Source: Lepus europaeus (taxonomy: Eukaryota > Chordata > Mammalia > Lagomorpha > Leporidae). Taken from it: a DNA stretch of 64,000 nt. Positions 11,692-25,433 of this stretch are shown here, one piece after another. Each line of letters starts with the position of its first letter. Position 1 is the first letter of the stretch. The notes under the pieces were generated by a model that did no database searches, had not been told where the DNA came from, and worked only from the letters and a program-made list of their open reading frames with translations. A program made the position numbers and the translations under genes. The stretch covers positions 41,944,002 to 42,008,001 of the forward strand of contig NC_084831.1 in the NCBI RefSeq assembly GCF_033115175.1, in the 5' to 3' direction.

Positions 11692-12207
11692 ATATATATA
11701 TATATATAATTTTTTTTCTTTTTTTTTACTTTGCGAGGAAGCCCCGCCGCTTGCGCTCGCGCACGCGCACTTGCGCTCCAGCGCCTTTGCCTCTCCGCCC
11801 CTCGTGCCTCGACTGGACCCTGGCCCGCCCCCCGCCCTGTCTGTCAGCGTCCTCGAGAGCCAATCCTTTTTTTTTTTTTTTTTGACAGGCAGAGTGGATA
11901 GTGAGAGAGAGAGAGAGAGACAGAGAGAAAGGTCTTCCTTTTTGCCGCTGGTTCACCCTCCAATGGCCGCTGCGGCCGGTGCATCTCACTGATCCGAAGC
12001 CAGGAGCCAGGTGCTTCTCCTGGTCTCCCATGCGGGTGCAGGGCCCAAGCACCTGGGCCATCCTTCACTGCCTTCCCGGGCCATAGCAGAGAGCTGGCCT
12101 GGAAGAGGGGCAACCAGGATAGAATCTGGCGCCCCAACCGGGACTAGAACCCGGTGTGCTGGCGCCGCAAGGCAGAGGATTAGCCTGTTAAGCCACGGCG
12201 CTGGCCG
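11692..12207 (-). mobile_element. Young CSINE plus 3' GC-rich non-SINE segment and second A tail
   Basis: The CSINE proper is 11865-12207 (GACAGGCAGAGTGGATAGTGAG.. to CACGGCGCTGGCC). On the minus strand its A tail is followed by about 135 bp of CpG-rich DNA (11730-11864) and then an A-rich tail (11708-11729 as T on plus). The GC-rich piece is unlike the surrounding L1, which suggests transduced flanking DNA. Confidence 0.7.
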
Positions 12208-12439
12208 GGTTTGATCCTAAGAGCAGCACAAGCAAGTTTTCTGGGGTGATGGAACACTTCTGAATGCTGATTGTGATGGTAGTTGCACAAACCTATCTAT
12301 AAGTTCAACCTTTTAGAAATGTAATGCAAAAACATAAATTTACAAAAATGAAAAATAGTGACAATTTTATATGTATGTAAAAAAGACATATACATTGCAT
12401 TCATATATATAAATAATTTAAATTCAAAGATCACTATAG

Positions 12440-12769
12440 GGGCCAGCACTCTGGTGCAGTGAGTAAAGCCACCGCCTGCAGTGCCAGCAACCTGTATGGA
12501 CATCAGTTCAATTTCTAGCTGCTCCACATCCAATCCAGCTCTCTGCTATGGCCTGGGAAAGCAGTAGAAGATGGTCCAAGTGTTTGGGGCCCTGCACCCA
12601 TGTGGGTGACCTGCAGGAAGCTCCTGGCTCCTGGCTTCAGATCGGCCCAGCTCCAGCCTTTGCTGCCATTTGGGGAGTGAACCAGTGGATGGAAGATGCC
12701 TCTCTCTCTCTTTGACTCTGCCTCTCTGTAACTCTGCCTTTCAAATAAATAAAATAAATCTTTAAAAAA
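12440..12769 (+). mobile_element. CSINE
   Basis: GGGGCCAGCACTCTGGTGCAGTG head, AAATAAAATAAATCTTTAAAAAA tail, ATCACT on both sides. Confidence 0.92.
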
Positions 12770-12921
12770 TCACTGCAGAGATTGTTTAGAACTTAGCCCA
12801 CCAGCAAAGGTTTTTTGAGGTGAGAAATATTTTCTTTTATTTTGACATTGTTTAGATTTGTTGGGATATGGTAACAATTTTAGAAGCAGACCAACTTTTA
12901 GTCAATAATATTATTGGTTTC

Positions 12922-13246
12922 TTTTAAGATTTTATTTATTTTATTTGAGAGTTAGAGTTACAGACAGTGAGAGGGAGAGACAGAGAGAAAGGTCCTCCGT
13001 CCACTGATTCACTCCCCAAATGGCCACAATGGCCCAAGCTGCGCCAATTTGAAGCCAGGAGCCAGGAGCCTCCTCCAGGTCTCCCACGTAGGTGTAGGGG
13101 CCCAACGACTTGGGCCATCTTCTGCTTTCCCAGGCCACAGCAGAGAGCTGGATTGGAAGAGGAGCAGCCGGGACTAGAACCTGCGCCAATATGGGATGCC
13201 GGCGCCCCAGGCGGAGGATTAACCTACTGTGCCACAGTGCTGGCCC
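12922..13246 (-). mobile_element. CSINE
   Basis: Flanked by target-site duplication AATAATATTATTG (about 12905-12917 and 13247-13259). End CTGTGCCACAGTGCTGGCCCC. Confidence 0.93.
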
Positions 13247-13413
13247 CAATAATATTATTGTTTTAAATTCCCTACAGTGTGCACTCTTACTCCCTTTCTC
13301 TGGAAAGGACAGCTCCCATCTTCCCAACCCTGGTTACACTCTCTTCTGTGGTTCTGGAATAAAAGCTCTTGGGCACAGAAAAACTGATTCTGGATGTTAG
13401 AAATCACTAGGCG

Positions 13414-13742
13414 GGGGCTGGTTGTGGCGCAGCAGATTAAGCAGCTGCCTGCAGTGCCAGCATCCCATATGAACAGGGTTCTGGCTGCTTCCCTTCCTAT
13501 CCAGCTCCCCGCTGACTTGCCTGGGAAAGCAGAGGAAGTATGGTCCAGGTCCTTGTGCTCCTGAACCCACATGGGAGACACAGATGGAGGTCCAGGCTCC
13601 TAGCTTCAGCCTGGCCCATCCCTGGCCATTGCAGCCATCTGGGGAGTGAATCAATAGATGGAAGATCTCTCTCTACCCCTCCCCTCTGTCTTTCCTTTTA
13701 TTTGTAACCGTGCCTTTCAAATATATAAATCTTCAAATAAAC
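13414..13742 (+). mobile_element. CSINE
   Basis: GGGGGCTGGTTGTGGCGCAGCAG head, and TGCCTTTCAAATATATAAATC tail. Confidence 0.9.
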
Positions 13743-14031
13743 TAATTAAAAATCAAATAAAAATCAAATCAATGGGTTGAAGGGCCCAAGGGCTTTGAGG
13801 AGGGGAGCTTGACAGTATGTTCTGCAGACGACCAAGTCATCATTCCAGCAAAATCAATTTTTAAAGCACTCAAATGTAGACAGTTGGGTAAATTTTGACA
13901 TATATTGGGTATTTTGTAACATTAATTATTTTAATTAATAATTATAATAATTAATTTATATATAATTACAATATGTTGATGATCAGTGATTTGTAAGAAA
14001 ATGTCCTCATGTCTTAAAAAATATATATTTT
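13743..14031. other. AT-rich DNA with TTAATTAATAATTA run
   Basis: Low-complexity AT sequence at 13918-13975. No gene or named repeat. Confidence 0.5.
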
Positions 14032-14342
14032 AGGGGCCAGCATTGTGATACAGCAGGTTAAATCGCTTCCTGCAACAATGGCATCCCATTCTGGAGTGCT
14101 AGTTCAAGCCCAGGTTGTTCCACTGATTCTGATTCAGCAGAAGATGGCCCAAGTACCTGGGCCCTTGCCACCACCCTGGGAGACCGGGATGGAGTTCCTG
14201 GTTCCTGGTTTTAGCCTGGCCCAGCCCTGACCATTGCAGCCATTTGGGGAATGAACCAACAGATGGAAGATCTCTTGTTTTCTGTCTTTCTCTCCCTCTC
14301 TGTCACTCTGTCCTTCAAATAAAATAAATCTTTTTAAAAAAG
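14032..14342 (+). mobile_element. CSINE
   Basis: GGGGCCAGCATTGTGATACAGC head, and AAATAAAATAAATCTTTTTAAAAAAG tail. Confidence 0.9.
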
Positions 14343-14356
14343 AAATACATATTTAA

Positions 14357-14632
14357 GGGGCAGGCATTTGGCATAATGGTTTAGACACCACTTCGGATAC
14401 CTGTGTCTCTTATCCAAGTGCCTGGGTTTGAACCCCAGCTTCACTCCTAATTCCAGCTTCCTGCTACTGTACACCCTGGGAGGCAGCAGGTGACAGCTCA
14501 GGTACTTGGTTCATAATCACCAGTGTGGGAGACCTGGAATGAAATTCAGGCTCCTGGTTTCACTTAGCCCTGCCCTGGCTGTTGTGGGTATTTGGGGGGT
14601 GAACCAGCAGATATAAGATTTTTTTAAGTTTT
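14357..14632 (+). mobile_element. Older CSINE
   Basis: GGGGCAGGCATTTGGCATAATGG head, and GGGGGGTGAACCAGCAGATA near the end. Confidence 0.82.
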
Positions 14633-15394
14633 CAAAGTAAAACACACATCAGAAAATCCCAGAAATATTGAATCATTTACTGCCTGCACCAGCAAACTCT
14701 CACTCCAATAAGGTCCCATGACCCTATGGCCCATGATGATGATGGTGTTGGTGTTGAACCAAAGAAAGCATGGAGCATCTCAGTGTTCCTTGGAAAAGAA
14801 AATGAAAAAGCCAGGAGTATCTCTATAAAATGTCTACCCTAAAGTGCTTGAAAAAATTGTTTAGGGCTGAAAGGGCAAACATTCAACTATTCTGAAAGCA
14901 TGGTTTTCCAGCGGGCCCATTGCCTGCAGAAGCCCAGTAACAGGGCTGACTGTAGAGGGGACATGGGCTGCCGCAGCCTGCTGTGCATCCATCCCGTTTG
15001 CCCTTGTGGAACCATCTGTCCCCACATGCCTATTTGTGTGTTTTGTTGGGCTGAGCACTCCTGTCCCATTTCAGCAGTGAGAGCAGGGATTGGGCCCAGC
15101 CAGGCAATTATGAGACTGGTTCTGGGATGGGAAGGTGGCAAGAGTCTAGCCAAGGAGTCAGTGCCAAGACATGCTGTTTCACTACTGGAAGAGGAAGTAA
15201 CACACAAACCTGAGGCCATCGGTGGCCATCTGCACTTCATTTTGAGAAAGCCTACCAGATATGAAGTCAACTTAGAGTACGCTGCTCTAGGAGAGAAAAA
15301 GAGCCCAATGGGGGTGTCGGAGCACCGGACTCCAGCTAGTCCTGGAATACACTTTGGACATTTTAAATAAATAAATAAATAAGAAACATATAAA
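14633..15394. other. Unidentified stretch ending in an AAAT repeat
   Basis: About 750 bp not matched to a repeat I know. It ends at 15365-15383 with AAATAAATAAATAAATAAG, so a retroposed RNA is possible. The 156-codon open frame at 14900-15370 shows no recognisable domain and is not called. Confidence 0.3.
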
Positions 15395-15699
15395 GACTCA
15401 TATTTTTACTTACTTATTCATTTGTTCAGAGACAGAGAGAGATGGCCAGAGAGAGAGAGAGAGAGAGAGAGCTCCCATCCTCCAGTTCACTCCCCAAATG
15501 CCCACAGTTACCTGGGCCAGGGAGAGGCTGAAGCTGGGAGCCAGGAACTCAATCCAGGTCTCTCATGTGGGTAGCAAAGCCAATCAATTGAGCCATCACC
15601 ACTGCCTCTCAGGCCTGCATTAGCAGAAAGCTGGAGTCAGAAGCCAGAGCCACGTATCAAACCCGGGTACTCCAATATGGGGCCTGGGCATCTTTAGAA

Positions 15700-16027
15700 A
15701 AAAAAAAAAAGCTTTATTTATTTATTTATTTGAAAGGCAGAGAGAGAGAGAGAGATTGAGAGAGAAACAGAGAGAAATGTCTTCCATCTACTGGTTCAAT
15801 CCTCAAATGGCCATAAAGCCAGAGCTGGGCCAGACTGAAACCAGGAGCCAGGAACTTCTTCCCATCTGGGTACAGGGGCCCAAGCTCTTGGAACATCTTC
15901 CACTCTTCCCAAGCTATTAGCAGAGAGCTGTATCAGAAGAGGTGCTGCCAGAACACAAACAAGAGCCCATATGGGATTCCAGCACCGCAGGCGGTGGCTT
16001 TATCAGCTATGCCACGGCACCAGCCCC
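15700..16027 (-). mobile_element. CSINE, inner copy 1
   Basis: GCTTTATTTATTTATTTATTTG to GCCACGGCACCAGCCCC. GGGCATCTTT is duplicated on both sides. Confidence 0.92.
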
Positions 16028-16037
16028 ATGGGCATCT

Positions 16038-16358
16038 TTTTTTAAATATATATATATATTTATTTTATTTTTATTTGAAAGGCAGAATTACAGAGAGAGA
16101 GAGAGACAGGGAGACACAGAGAGAGGTCTTCTACTCACTGATTCACTCCCCAAATGGTCACAATGGCAGGGGCTGGGCCAGGCTGAAGCCAGGAGGCAGG
16201 AGCTTCTTCCAGGTCTCCCAGGAGGGTGCAGGAGCCCAAGCAGGTGCATCAGCATGGAGCTGGATCAGAAGTGGAGCAGCTGGGACTCAAACTGGCACCC
16301 AGAGGGGATGCCGGCACTGTAGGCAGTGGCTTAACCCACTGCACCTCAGTGCTAGCCC
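16038..16358 (-). mobile_element. CSINE, inner copy 2
   Basis: TATATATTTATTTTATTTTTATTTG to CACTGCACCTCAGTGCTAGCCCC. Confidence 0.9.
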
Positions 16359-16499
16359 CAGGACATGAGCATCTTAACCAACATCTTAGCCCTTAGGCCA
16401 AAAGCTCACCCCTGGACATTTTAGTTTTTCATAAACATTTTAGTTTTTCATAGAGTTTTTCATAAACATAAAGAGGGGGAGGAGGAGACTGAGAAATTG

Positions 16500-16985
16500 T
16501 CAATTGCTTCTTGTTAGGTGGGCATAACTTGGGTGTCAACAGCCTGCAAATACTAGTCTCATCACTTCCTATAAGGCTAGGTGTAAAGGACCACATGGCT
16601 TCCACTTGGCTCACTGCGTCACTTTCCTTGGAATCCCAGTCAACATGTAAGATGTCAGATACCCTGAGACCACCATGATGGAAGGACATACAGGTGCTCC
16701 CCTCGGCTATCCAGCAGAGCCCAGCCTTCCAGCCATCCGTACTAAGGCATCAGACATGTGATTGAAGCTGGCCTGCACCGCCCCAGGCCAACACATTCAC
16801 CAGCTGAATATCATCAAGAGATCTTGATCAACAACACATGCAGCACAAGATGACCCAGCCAAGATCTGACCAAATGCCAGACCCATACAAGTATGATATA
16901 ATTAAAAGGCTGACTGTTTTAAGCCACTAAATTTTAGGGTTATGTGTTATGCAACACTGGTTAGCAGGAATAGGAAGCCAGAAAG
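16500..16985 (+). mobile_element. MLT1-like LTR (ERVL-MaLR)
   Basis: The 3' end carries GACTGTTTTAAGCCACTAAATTTTAGGG followed by TGTTATGCAAC, the hallmark end of MLT1 LTRs. The upstream CATGTAAGATGTCAG and CCAGCTGA stretches fit the same family. Old and diverged. Confidence 0.75.
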
Positions 16986-17143
16986 TTAGGTATACCCATC
17001 TTGTTCAGTGGCAAATGCAATTTTTAATGGGACCTGATGCGTTAAGAGAAAGAAGTCACTTGAGCATGTGCCTAAAGTGCAGGAGCTTGAGAGGGACCTG
17101 TGCAAGTGAGGAGCTCCACTGGTGTTGTCATAAATGTACGTTT

Positions 17144-17400
17144 GGGGCCGGCACTGTGGCATAGCAGGTAAAGCTGCCGCCTGTCATGCCGGCATCCCAT
17201 ATGGATGCCGGTTTGAGTCCCGGCTGCTCCACCTCCGATCCAGCTCTCTGCTATGGCCTGGGAAGGCAACAGAGGATGATCCAAGTCCTTGGGCCCCTGC
17301 AGCCACAGGGGAGACCTGGAAGAAGCTCCTGGCTCCTGGCTTTGGATTGGTGCAGCTCTGGCCTTTGCGGCCAATTGGGGAGTGAACTAGCGGATGGAAG

Positions 17401-17438
<38 letters not shown>

Positions 17439-17499
17439 TTCTCCTTCTCTCTGTGTGTAACTCTGATTTTCCAGTAAATAAATAAATATTAAAAAAAAA
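17144..17499 (+). mobile_element. CSINE, last one before the SINE-free island
   Basis: GGGGCCGGCACTGTGGCATAGC head. Duplication AAATGTACGT / AAATGTATGT (about 17132 and 17500). (CT)n at 17403-17436. Confidence 0.93.
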
Positions 17500-18399
17500 T
17501 AAATGTATGTGGTGGCTGGGCCTCGGGGAGGGGAGGGCAGTTCTCAAAGTAGAGGATAAAGGGAAAGGCTGTCCAGGCAGAGCAAGCTGCATGGCAGAGG
17601 GGCAGGAAGGTACCCGTCTGTTAGGTGGGCCTGAGGAGCTCAGCGCAGCTGGATACAGAGGCACAGCGAGGTGGGCATGGACAAAAGGGGAGAGGGAGAA
17701 AGGCAGCAGCAGTTAAAGCCCAGGAAGGGGACTAGTGGGACAGGGACAGGTAGAAATGGTGCCATGGCAAATCCTGGGATAGGCTTCCTAGAACAATGAT
17801 CTTTACAGGGCGTGAAAGTTTAGGAGAATGATTGTAAGAGATCAGTCCGCTTGGTATGAGCAGAAATGGAGAGGCCGAATGCCCATCGTTCGGGTTTGTT
17901 TCAGCACCCCTCACAGGCCCACGGCCTCCAGTAGGGAAAGTCTCGGTTCCATGGGAGATGTGGAGGTGGGGGAGCATGCAGGGCCTCCTCATTCCTCCCA
18001 CAGCCCCACTGCCGGCGGCCGACTCGTTCTCCCACTTGCTATCCACACTTTAGAGGCCCTGTGATAAAACCATTGAGGCCGCTGTTGAGTCAAGGTCTGG
18101 AGCAGCTCAGTGTCAAAAAGTTCATGATGAAATCAAATTAAAAGTAAGTTCGTTTTGGTGCAATATTTTCTTGAAATCTACATGCGTTTTTTTCATTATA
18201 CACGTTTCTCATGCAATTTCTGAACGTGGAACCTATTTTCTTGTCTCTGCTCCAAGGGCTCCTGTCTCTAGTCCCCAGCCCAGACACCTGGGGATCAGCT
18301 AGGAGCCCTCATCCTGGCTTATAGGTCTTGCAGGGACCTTTTCTTTCCTTCTCCCTGACCCACGCATCATTTTTTTGGCATTGCCACTTTCCCTAGCTG
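17500..18399. other. Unique intergenic DNA, nothing recognised
   Basis: No repeat or gene seen. It is moderately GC-rich and forms the left edge of the CSINE-free island. Confidence 0.4.
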
Positions 18400-20590
18400 C
18401 TCCCGGGAAGGGTGGGGCCTTTCTCAGCACAGCTGTCCAAAGCTCTCGGTTCCATTGCTCTGAAACCCAGGCGCAGGAGGCGCTGCACGGTCTGACCTCT
18501 GATCCCTGCTCTCGGTCCCCACTTCTTCCCTTGCTGTGTGTGGGTCCCTGCTTCGCTCCCCGACCTCCCGCTCAAGGCAGCGCCGCCCTGCACTGGCCCT
18601 CAGGCCTGGGTGGCAGCCTCCTCTGCTCCGAGAACCTCGCGGCCCCGCCTGTCTCCGTGACCCCTGGCTCCGGGCAGAGCGTCTCCCTCACTCTGCCACA
18701 CGGCAGAGGATTCAGAGCCCCACTTGCTCGGGTCCCTCAGCCCCCTCGGAGCTGTTCGCGCCTCTGCTTCGTGGGACAAGACCCCACCGAAGGACACGAG
18801 GACTGTGGTCGGGAACACCTGCCTAGTGGGCAAGCGCCGAGCTAAGAGTTTTTCACACTTTATTTCGTCTCGTGCTCACAGCGCCAGAGACAGACGCCGT
18901 GTCATTGAGGAGACAGCGGAGGAGGTTCAGGCGTCGCCCGCCTCGCGCGGCGCAGGCAGACCTGGCGGCCGGCCGCTCCCGGCCACCTCCGCCGTCCGCT
19001 GCCCGCCTCCTCCCAGCGCCCCGGCGGGCGGGCGGGGCGCCTGTCGCGCACTTGGGTGTCGCGGGGCCGTGGGATGGGCCCCGCGCACAGGAAGTACACA
19101 CTCGGTCAATATTTGCCCACCCAAGTAATCCGCGACGAATAACCGCGGCCGGGAACCAGCCTGGCTGTGGGCTGCGGCTCGGGTCACCCACGCAGCACGG
19201 TCCCGCTGGGCAGCTCGCTTAGGACACAGGACCTGGCCGCACCGTGGGGCCTCGGCAGAATGTAGCCGCTTGGAGTGCGGGGGCCAGCATTTGTAATTCC
19301 GTGAATATTTCTCCAACGGTGGGAGCTGCCTCGCCGGGCCCAGCGCCCTGTCCTCTCAGCGCCCAGGCAGGCTCGGCTCCAGCTGGCTATCGGGGAGGAG
19401 TAGAGAATCAGCGGGCACAGTAGCGGCCAAGAAGGGAACTCCATTTCCCCCTTCCCTTCCCAGGAGGCAAAGCAGCAGCGCGGCCGCCGCCTCCTCTCGC
19501 CCCGGGGCACCCAAAGTGGATGCCAGCGGCCCTCCGGCAGCAGGGCCTCCCGCCCGCGGCGGAAGCTCTCAGAACCTGGAGGCCCCATTGCTGCCTAGGA
19601 GGCCCTGCGAGAGTCACTGCCGGTGCCTGCGCCTCGCTCTTCCCGACTGCGCAGTGGGCGCTGGGTCAGGCGCGCGCCGAGGGCTCTGACCCACCACCAC
19701 CCAGGACGGCGGGTGCCCGGCCTGGGCCACCAAGTCGCGCCGGCCGCAGAGGGGGAGGAGCCTGGGAGCCCCGCGGCCTCGTCCTCGGGTCCCCACTGCC
19801 CATGGCTTATTCCTGAGCACTCAGAAGGGGCTGGCGGGGCGGCCCGGGGCAGGGCAGGGCCTCTCTGGGCTTCTCCCCTCCGGGCCACAAGTGAACACGG
19901 GAGGAGTGTTTCGGCAGAGCTCCCCGCCTTTGGCCAGTAGAGACGGCTCCTGAGAACGGGAGAAGGGCCACTGGGCCATGGAGAGGAAAGGAGATTCCGG
20001 CCCGCGGACAGTGGGACAAGTCCCTGGGTCACTCTGGACCTCAGTTTCCTCCTCTGTAAAATGGGGCCGGAGATAAACGACAGCGGGGTTCTCCCCAGGC
20101 TTGCTTCGAGGATGAACTAAAAATAGCCATCCTGAAATCCTCCAGGCTCCAGAAGTTCTCGGGAGCAAGCCTGAAGAGCCCGCAGGCCTCCCACCCACCG
20201 CCCAGCCTCCAGCCCTGGTCTAACCGCCGGCGGGACCCCAGGGGCCACCAGGGACCCAGTGTAGGTTCCTCTCGAAACCAAGAGACCTGGATCGATCTCA
20301 GGTTCCCCCCGGGTGCGGCGAGGCCAGGCCGGGGCTAGGGAGGTTGGCACCTCCAGGCAGAGCCGGATCGCAAGGCCTCGGAACCCGAGCGGGGGCCGCG
20401 GAGCGCGCGGCGAGGAGGTTCGCCCTCAAAGGGGCCCCACGCGCGTTCCCGGACCTTCCCCTCCTCTAACGCGCCCCTCTTTTCTCTCTCTTCGCTCCTT
20501 CTTCCCCCTAGCTTCACTCCCTTTCTCACCCCAGGTCTCTTTTGCCCGCATCTTTCTCCTCTCGCTCCTTCTCCCCCCACTTCCATCTCC
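18400..20590. other. CpG-rich, repeat-poor block downstream of DMRTA2
   Basis: High GC with frequent CpG (for example 18900-19100 and 19480-19780), starting about 2 kb below the DMRTA2 poly(A) signal. I recognise no protein domain in any frame; the long open frames reflect composition. The only repeat seen is a MIR fragment near 20005-20115. It could be a second CpG island with promoter or enhancer activity. Confidence 0.45.
20005..20115 (-). mobile_element. MIR fragment
   Basis: CTCAGTTTCCTCCTCTGTAAAATGGGGCC is the MIR signature in minus orientation. The only interspersed repeat seen between 17.5 and 31.1 kb. Confidence 0.75.
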
Positions 20591-20735
20591 TCGTCACTCT
20601 CGCACTTTATAACCAAACAGCCAACCCCCCTTTCCAATTAAAGTGGAATTAGGCAACTCAATCAAATTAGTTCCCCCATTAAAGCCCTTCTTTATTAAAC
20701 CGTTTTCTTGTCCTGCTATTAAGTTTCACCGCCTG
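20590..20735. promoter_or_regulatory. AT-rich ATTA/TAAT motif cluster, candidate enhancer
   Basis: Inside GC-rich DNA about 0.8 kb past the DMRTA2 poly(A) signal. In about 120 bp there are at least six homeodomain-type cores: CAATTAAAG, GGAATTAGG, AAATTAG, CATTAAAG, TTTATTAAAC and TATTAAG. It lies in the CSINE-free island. This layout is typical of deeply conserved enhancers beside developmental regulators, but conservation cannot be read from one sequence. Confidence 0.5.
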
Positions 20736-21439
20736 GCGGAACTCGAGCCGGCCCCAGAAGTTTACCTTGGGAAGTCGCCGGGCCCAGTCTAGGGGAGGGG
20801 GCGCCCCATTTCCTAAAGAGGGGGAAATCACCCTTAGGGGGAGCAGGAGGATGGGAGAAGAGGGTTGGCTGAGGAGCCGCTAATTTGCTCCACTCCGCGT
20901 GAGACGAGAAGTAAAACGGGTACTGGGTGAGATCTGTCCCAAAGGCGCGTCCTCACCGCCTTTCTCGTTCGACACGGCTTCGCGGGAGGGCAGCAATCCT
21001 CCCCCATCCAAATAACTCCGAGCCCGCAGATCGGTCGCGGCCACCCCTCCTCAGCCTTCGTTGGCATTTGTTCCAAACGTCTCCAACGAGGGCGGAGCGC
21101 ACTGTGAGCCCCGGGCTGCACTTAAATCCGCGCCCCCGGGGAGAGCAGGACCTGGGCCTCCACACTCGCAGGAGCCCAGTCTGGGTGCGCGCGGCCTGCA
21201 GACTGCGGACCCAGAGCACAGACAAGGCGACCCCGCGTCAGCCGGAGCTGGGAGGGTGCCCGGGGCGCAGCGGGTACGGCTCCTCCGTTTCGAGTCGCGC
21301 GCCGGGAGCCACAGGTAGTTTCCGCTCCCGGGACCCCCGAGGGTCGGGCACTGAAGGGTCCTCGGTAAAGATTCTCCCTGGCACCCGCGGCCCGCGCGGC
21401 AAATCTTTTCCACCCGACAGCCCGAGGAGCGGGACGGGA

Positions 21440-22538
21440 TATGGCGTTGTTTTCTTAGAAAATAACATTTATTTCTAGCTCATATCTATGCAAAGGAAAG
21501 CACAAAGTGAGCGGTGCTCCGCAGCAGCGATTCCCGCTGCCGGCCCTTCGGCCAGGGCGTGTGGCGAGTCCTGGGAGGCGAGGATGGGCCCTCAAGCGGG
21601 CGGTTCTGGCTCAGTCACGCGTCACTCTGCTCCTGCTTCAGCGCGCACCTCGACGGCCACTTAGCGAGTGAGACCGGCCGCAGGCAAGAGGGGCGGGAGG
21701 GCAGGGTTATTCCCGAGTTTACAATATAGTTAACCTATAAAACCTGATAAGCACAATTGCGCGCATAGTCTAATTTTTTCCATTTTGTCCTTTTTTTTTT
21801 TTGCTTGTTTTTGAATGTTTTTCACGTTAATACCGAGGTCACCTACAAATTACAATTAATAACTTAGAATTCCATTTTATAACATTATACACTGGCTTGT
21901 ATATATATATGTATAGATTATATATAGATTTATACATATATAAAAACTCACACTGCACCAAGGAAACCCATGCTTGTCTGCATAAGCAACAAAGAGAGCG
22001 ACAAATACCGCAACGAGGAAAGTGCACCTTAGAACTTGTTTCCTTTTTTTTTTTTTTACAATTGATATATATGTGTGTCCCAAAGACTCGACTCAGTGCC
22101 AAGAGATTTATACATCCTAAATTTATATTTGTTAGAGCGAATATTTTTAAAAAAAAAAAATTTAAAGGGGTAGGGAGAAACACCGAAGAGACCCTCGGAC
22201 TATCCTGCCATCCATTTGAGGGCGCGGGAGAGCGGGGTGACCGAGGCTGAAGGCGCGGCAGGAGCCTGCGCGGCAGCCGCAGTCCGAGAATTCTCCGGAA
22301 AGGAGGGTTGGGGGAGCACTGGGGAGGGGGCCGCCCGCAGGAGATATGAGGATCTGCACCTGTCGCTGCTCCCCTTTGATCAGCCTCTCCGCCCTCCAAA
22401 ACAAGACAGAAAAACCACCTTGGGGCGGCGGGACCCCAGTCAGGGCGCAGAGAGCACCCCGGGCCGCGGAGGGGTCGGCCCACGGGTACAAGGCTGGGGT
22501 GCCTGTTTCGGGGTCGCCCGGCTGCCGGGCCCCGCGCC
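21440..22538 (-). other. DMRTA2: DMRTA2 3' UTR
   Basis: About 1.1 kb downstream of the stop, becoming AT-rich and U-rich (on the plus strand, T runs near 21790 and 22045 and an A run near 22150). It ends near the AATAAA signal at 21473-21468. No SINE or LINE interrupts it. The exact cleavage site is inferred from the signal. Confidence 0.7.
21468..21473 (-). terminator. DMRTA2: Poly(A) signal AATAAA of DMRTA2
   Basis: Canonical AATAAA on the minus strand (TTTATT on plus), about 1.07 kb past the stop codon. It is the only canonical hexamer I noticed between the stop and the GC-rich downstream block. Cleavage is expected about 10-30 bases lower, near 21440-21455. Confidence 0.65.

Positions 22539-25433
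<2,895 letters not shown>

Larger units (their letters stand above)
8640..12438 (+). mobile_element. Second old L1 copy (ORF2 end and 3' region), interrupted by SINEs
   Basis: L1-type text at 9082-9530, 10320-11350 and 12208-12438, including the familiar AAATGGGAAAAAAA..GAACAGACATTTCTCC block (10473-10504) and a 3' UTR-like GGTGATGGAACACTTCTGAATG (12245-12266). It lies in the same orientation as the preceding L1, whose segment is further 3', so two copies are present. No intact frame. Confidence 0.75.
15400..16410 (-). mobile_element. Old CSINE split by two later CSINEs
   Basis: Outer copy 15400-15694 (GAGACAGAGAGAGATGG.. to GGGCCTGGGCATC), resuming at 16359-16410 (GAGCATCTTAACCAACATC..). 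Two other minus-strand copies lie between. Confidence 0.75.
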
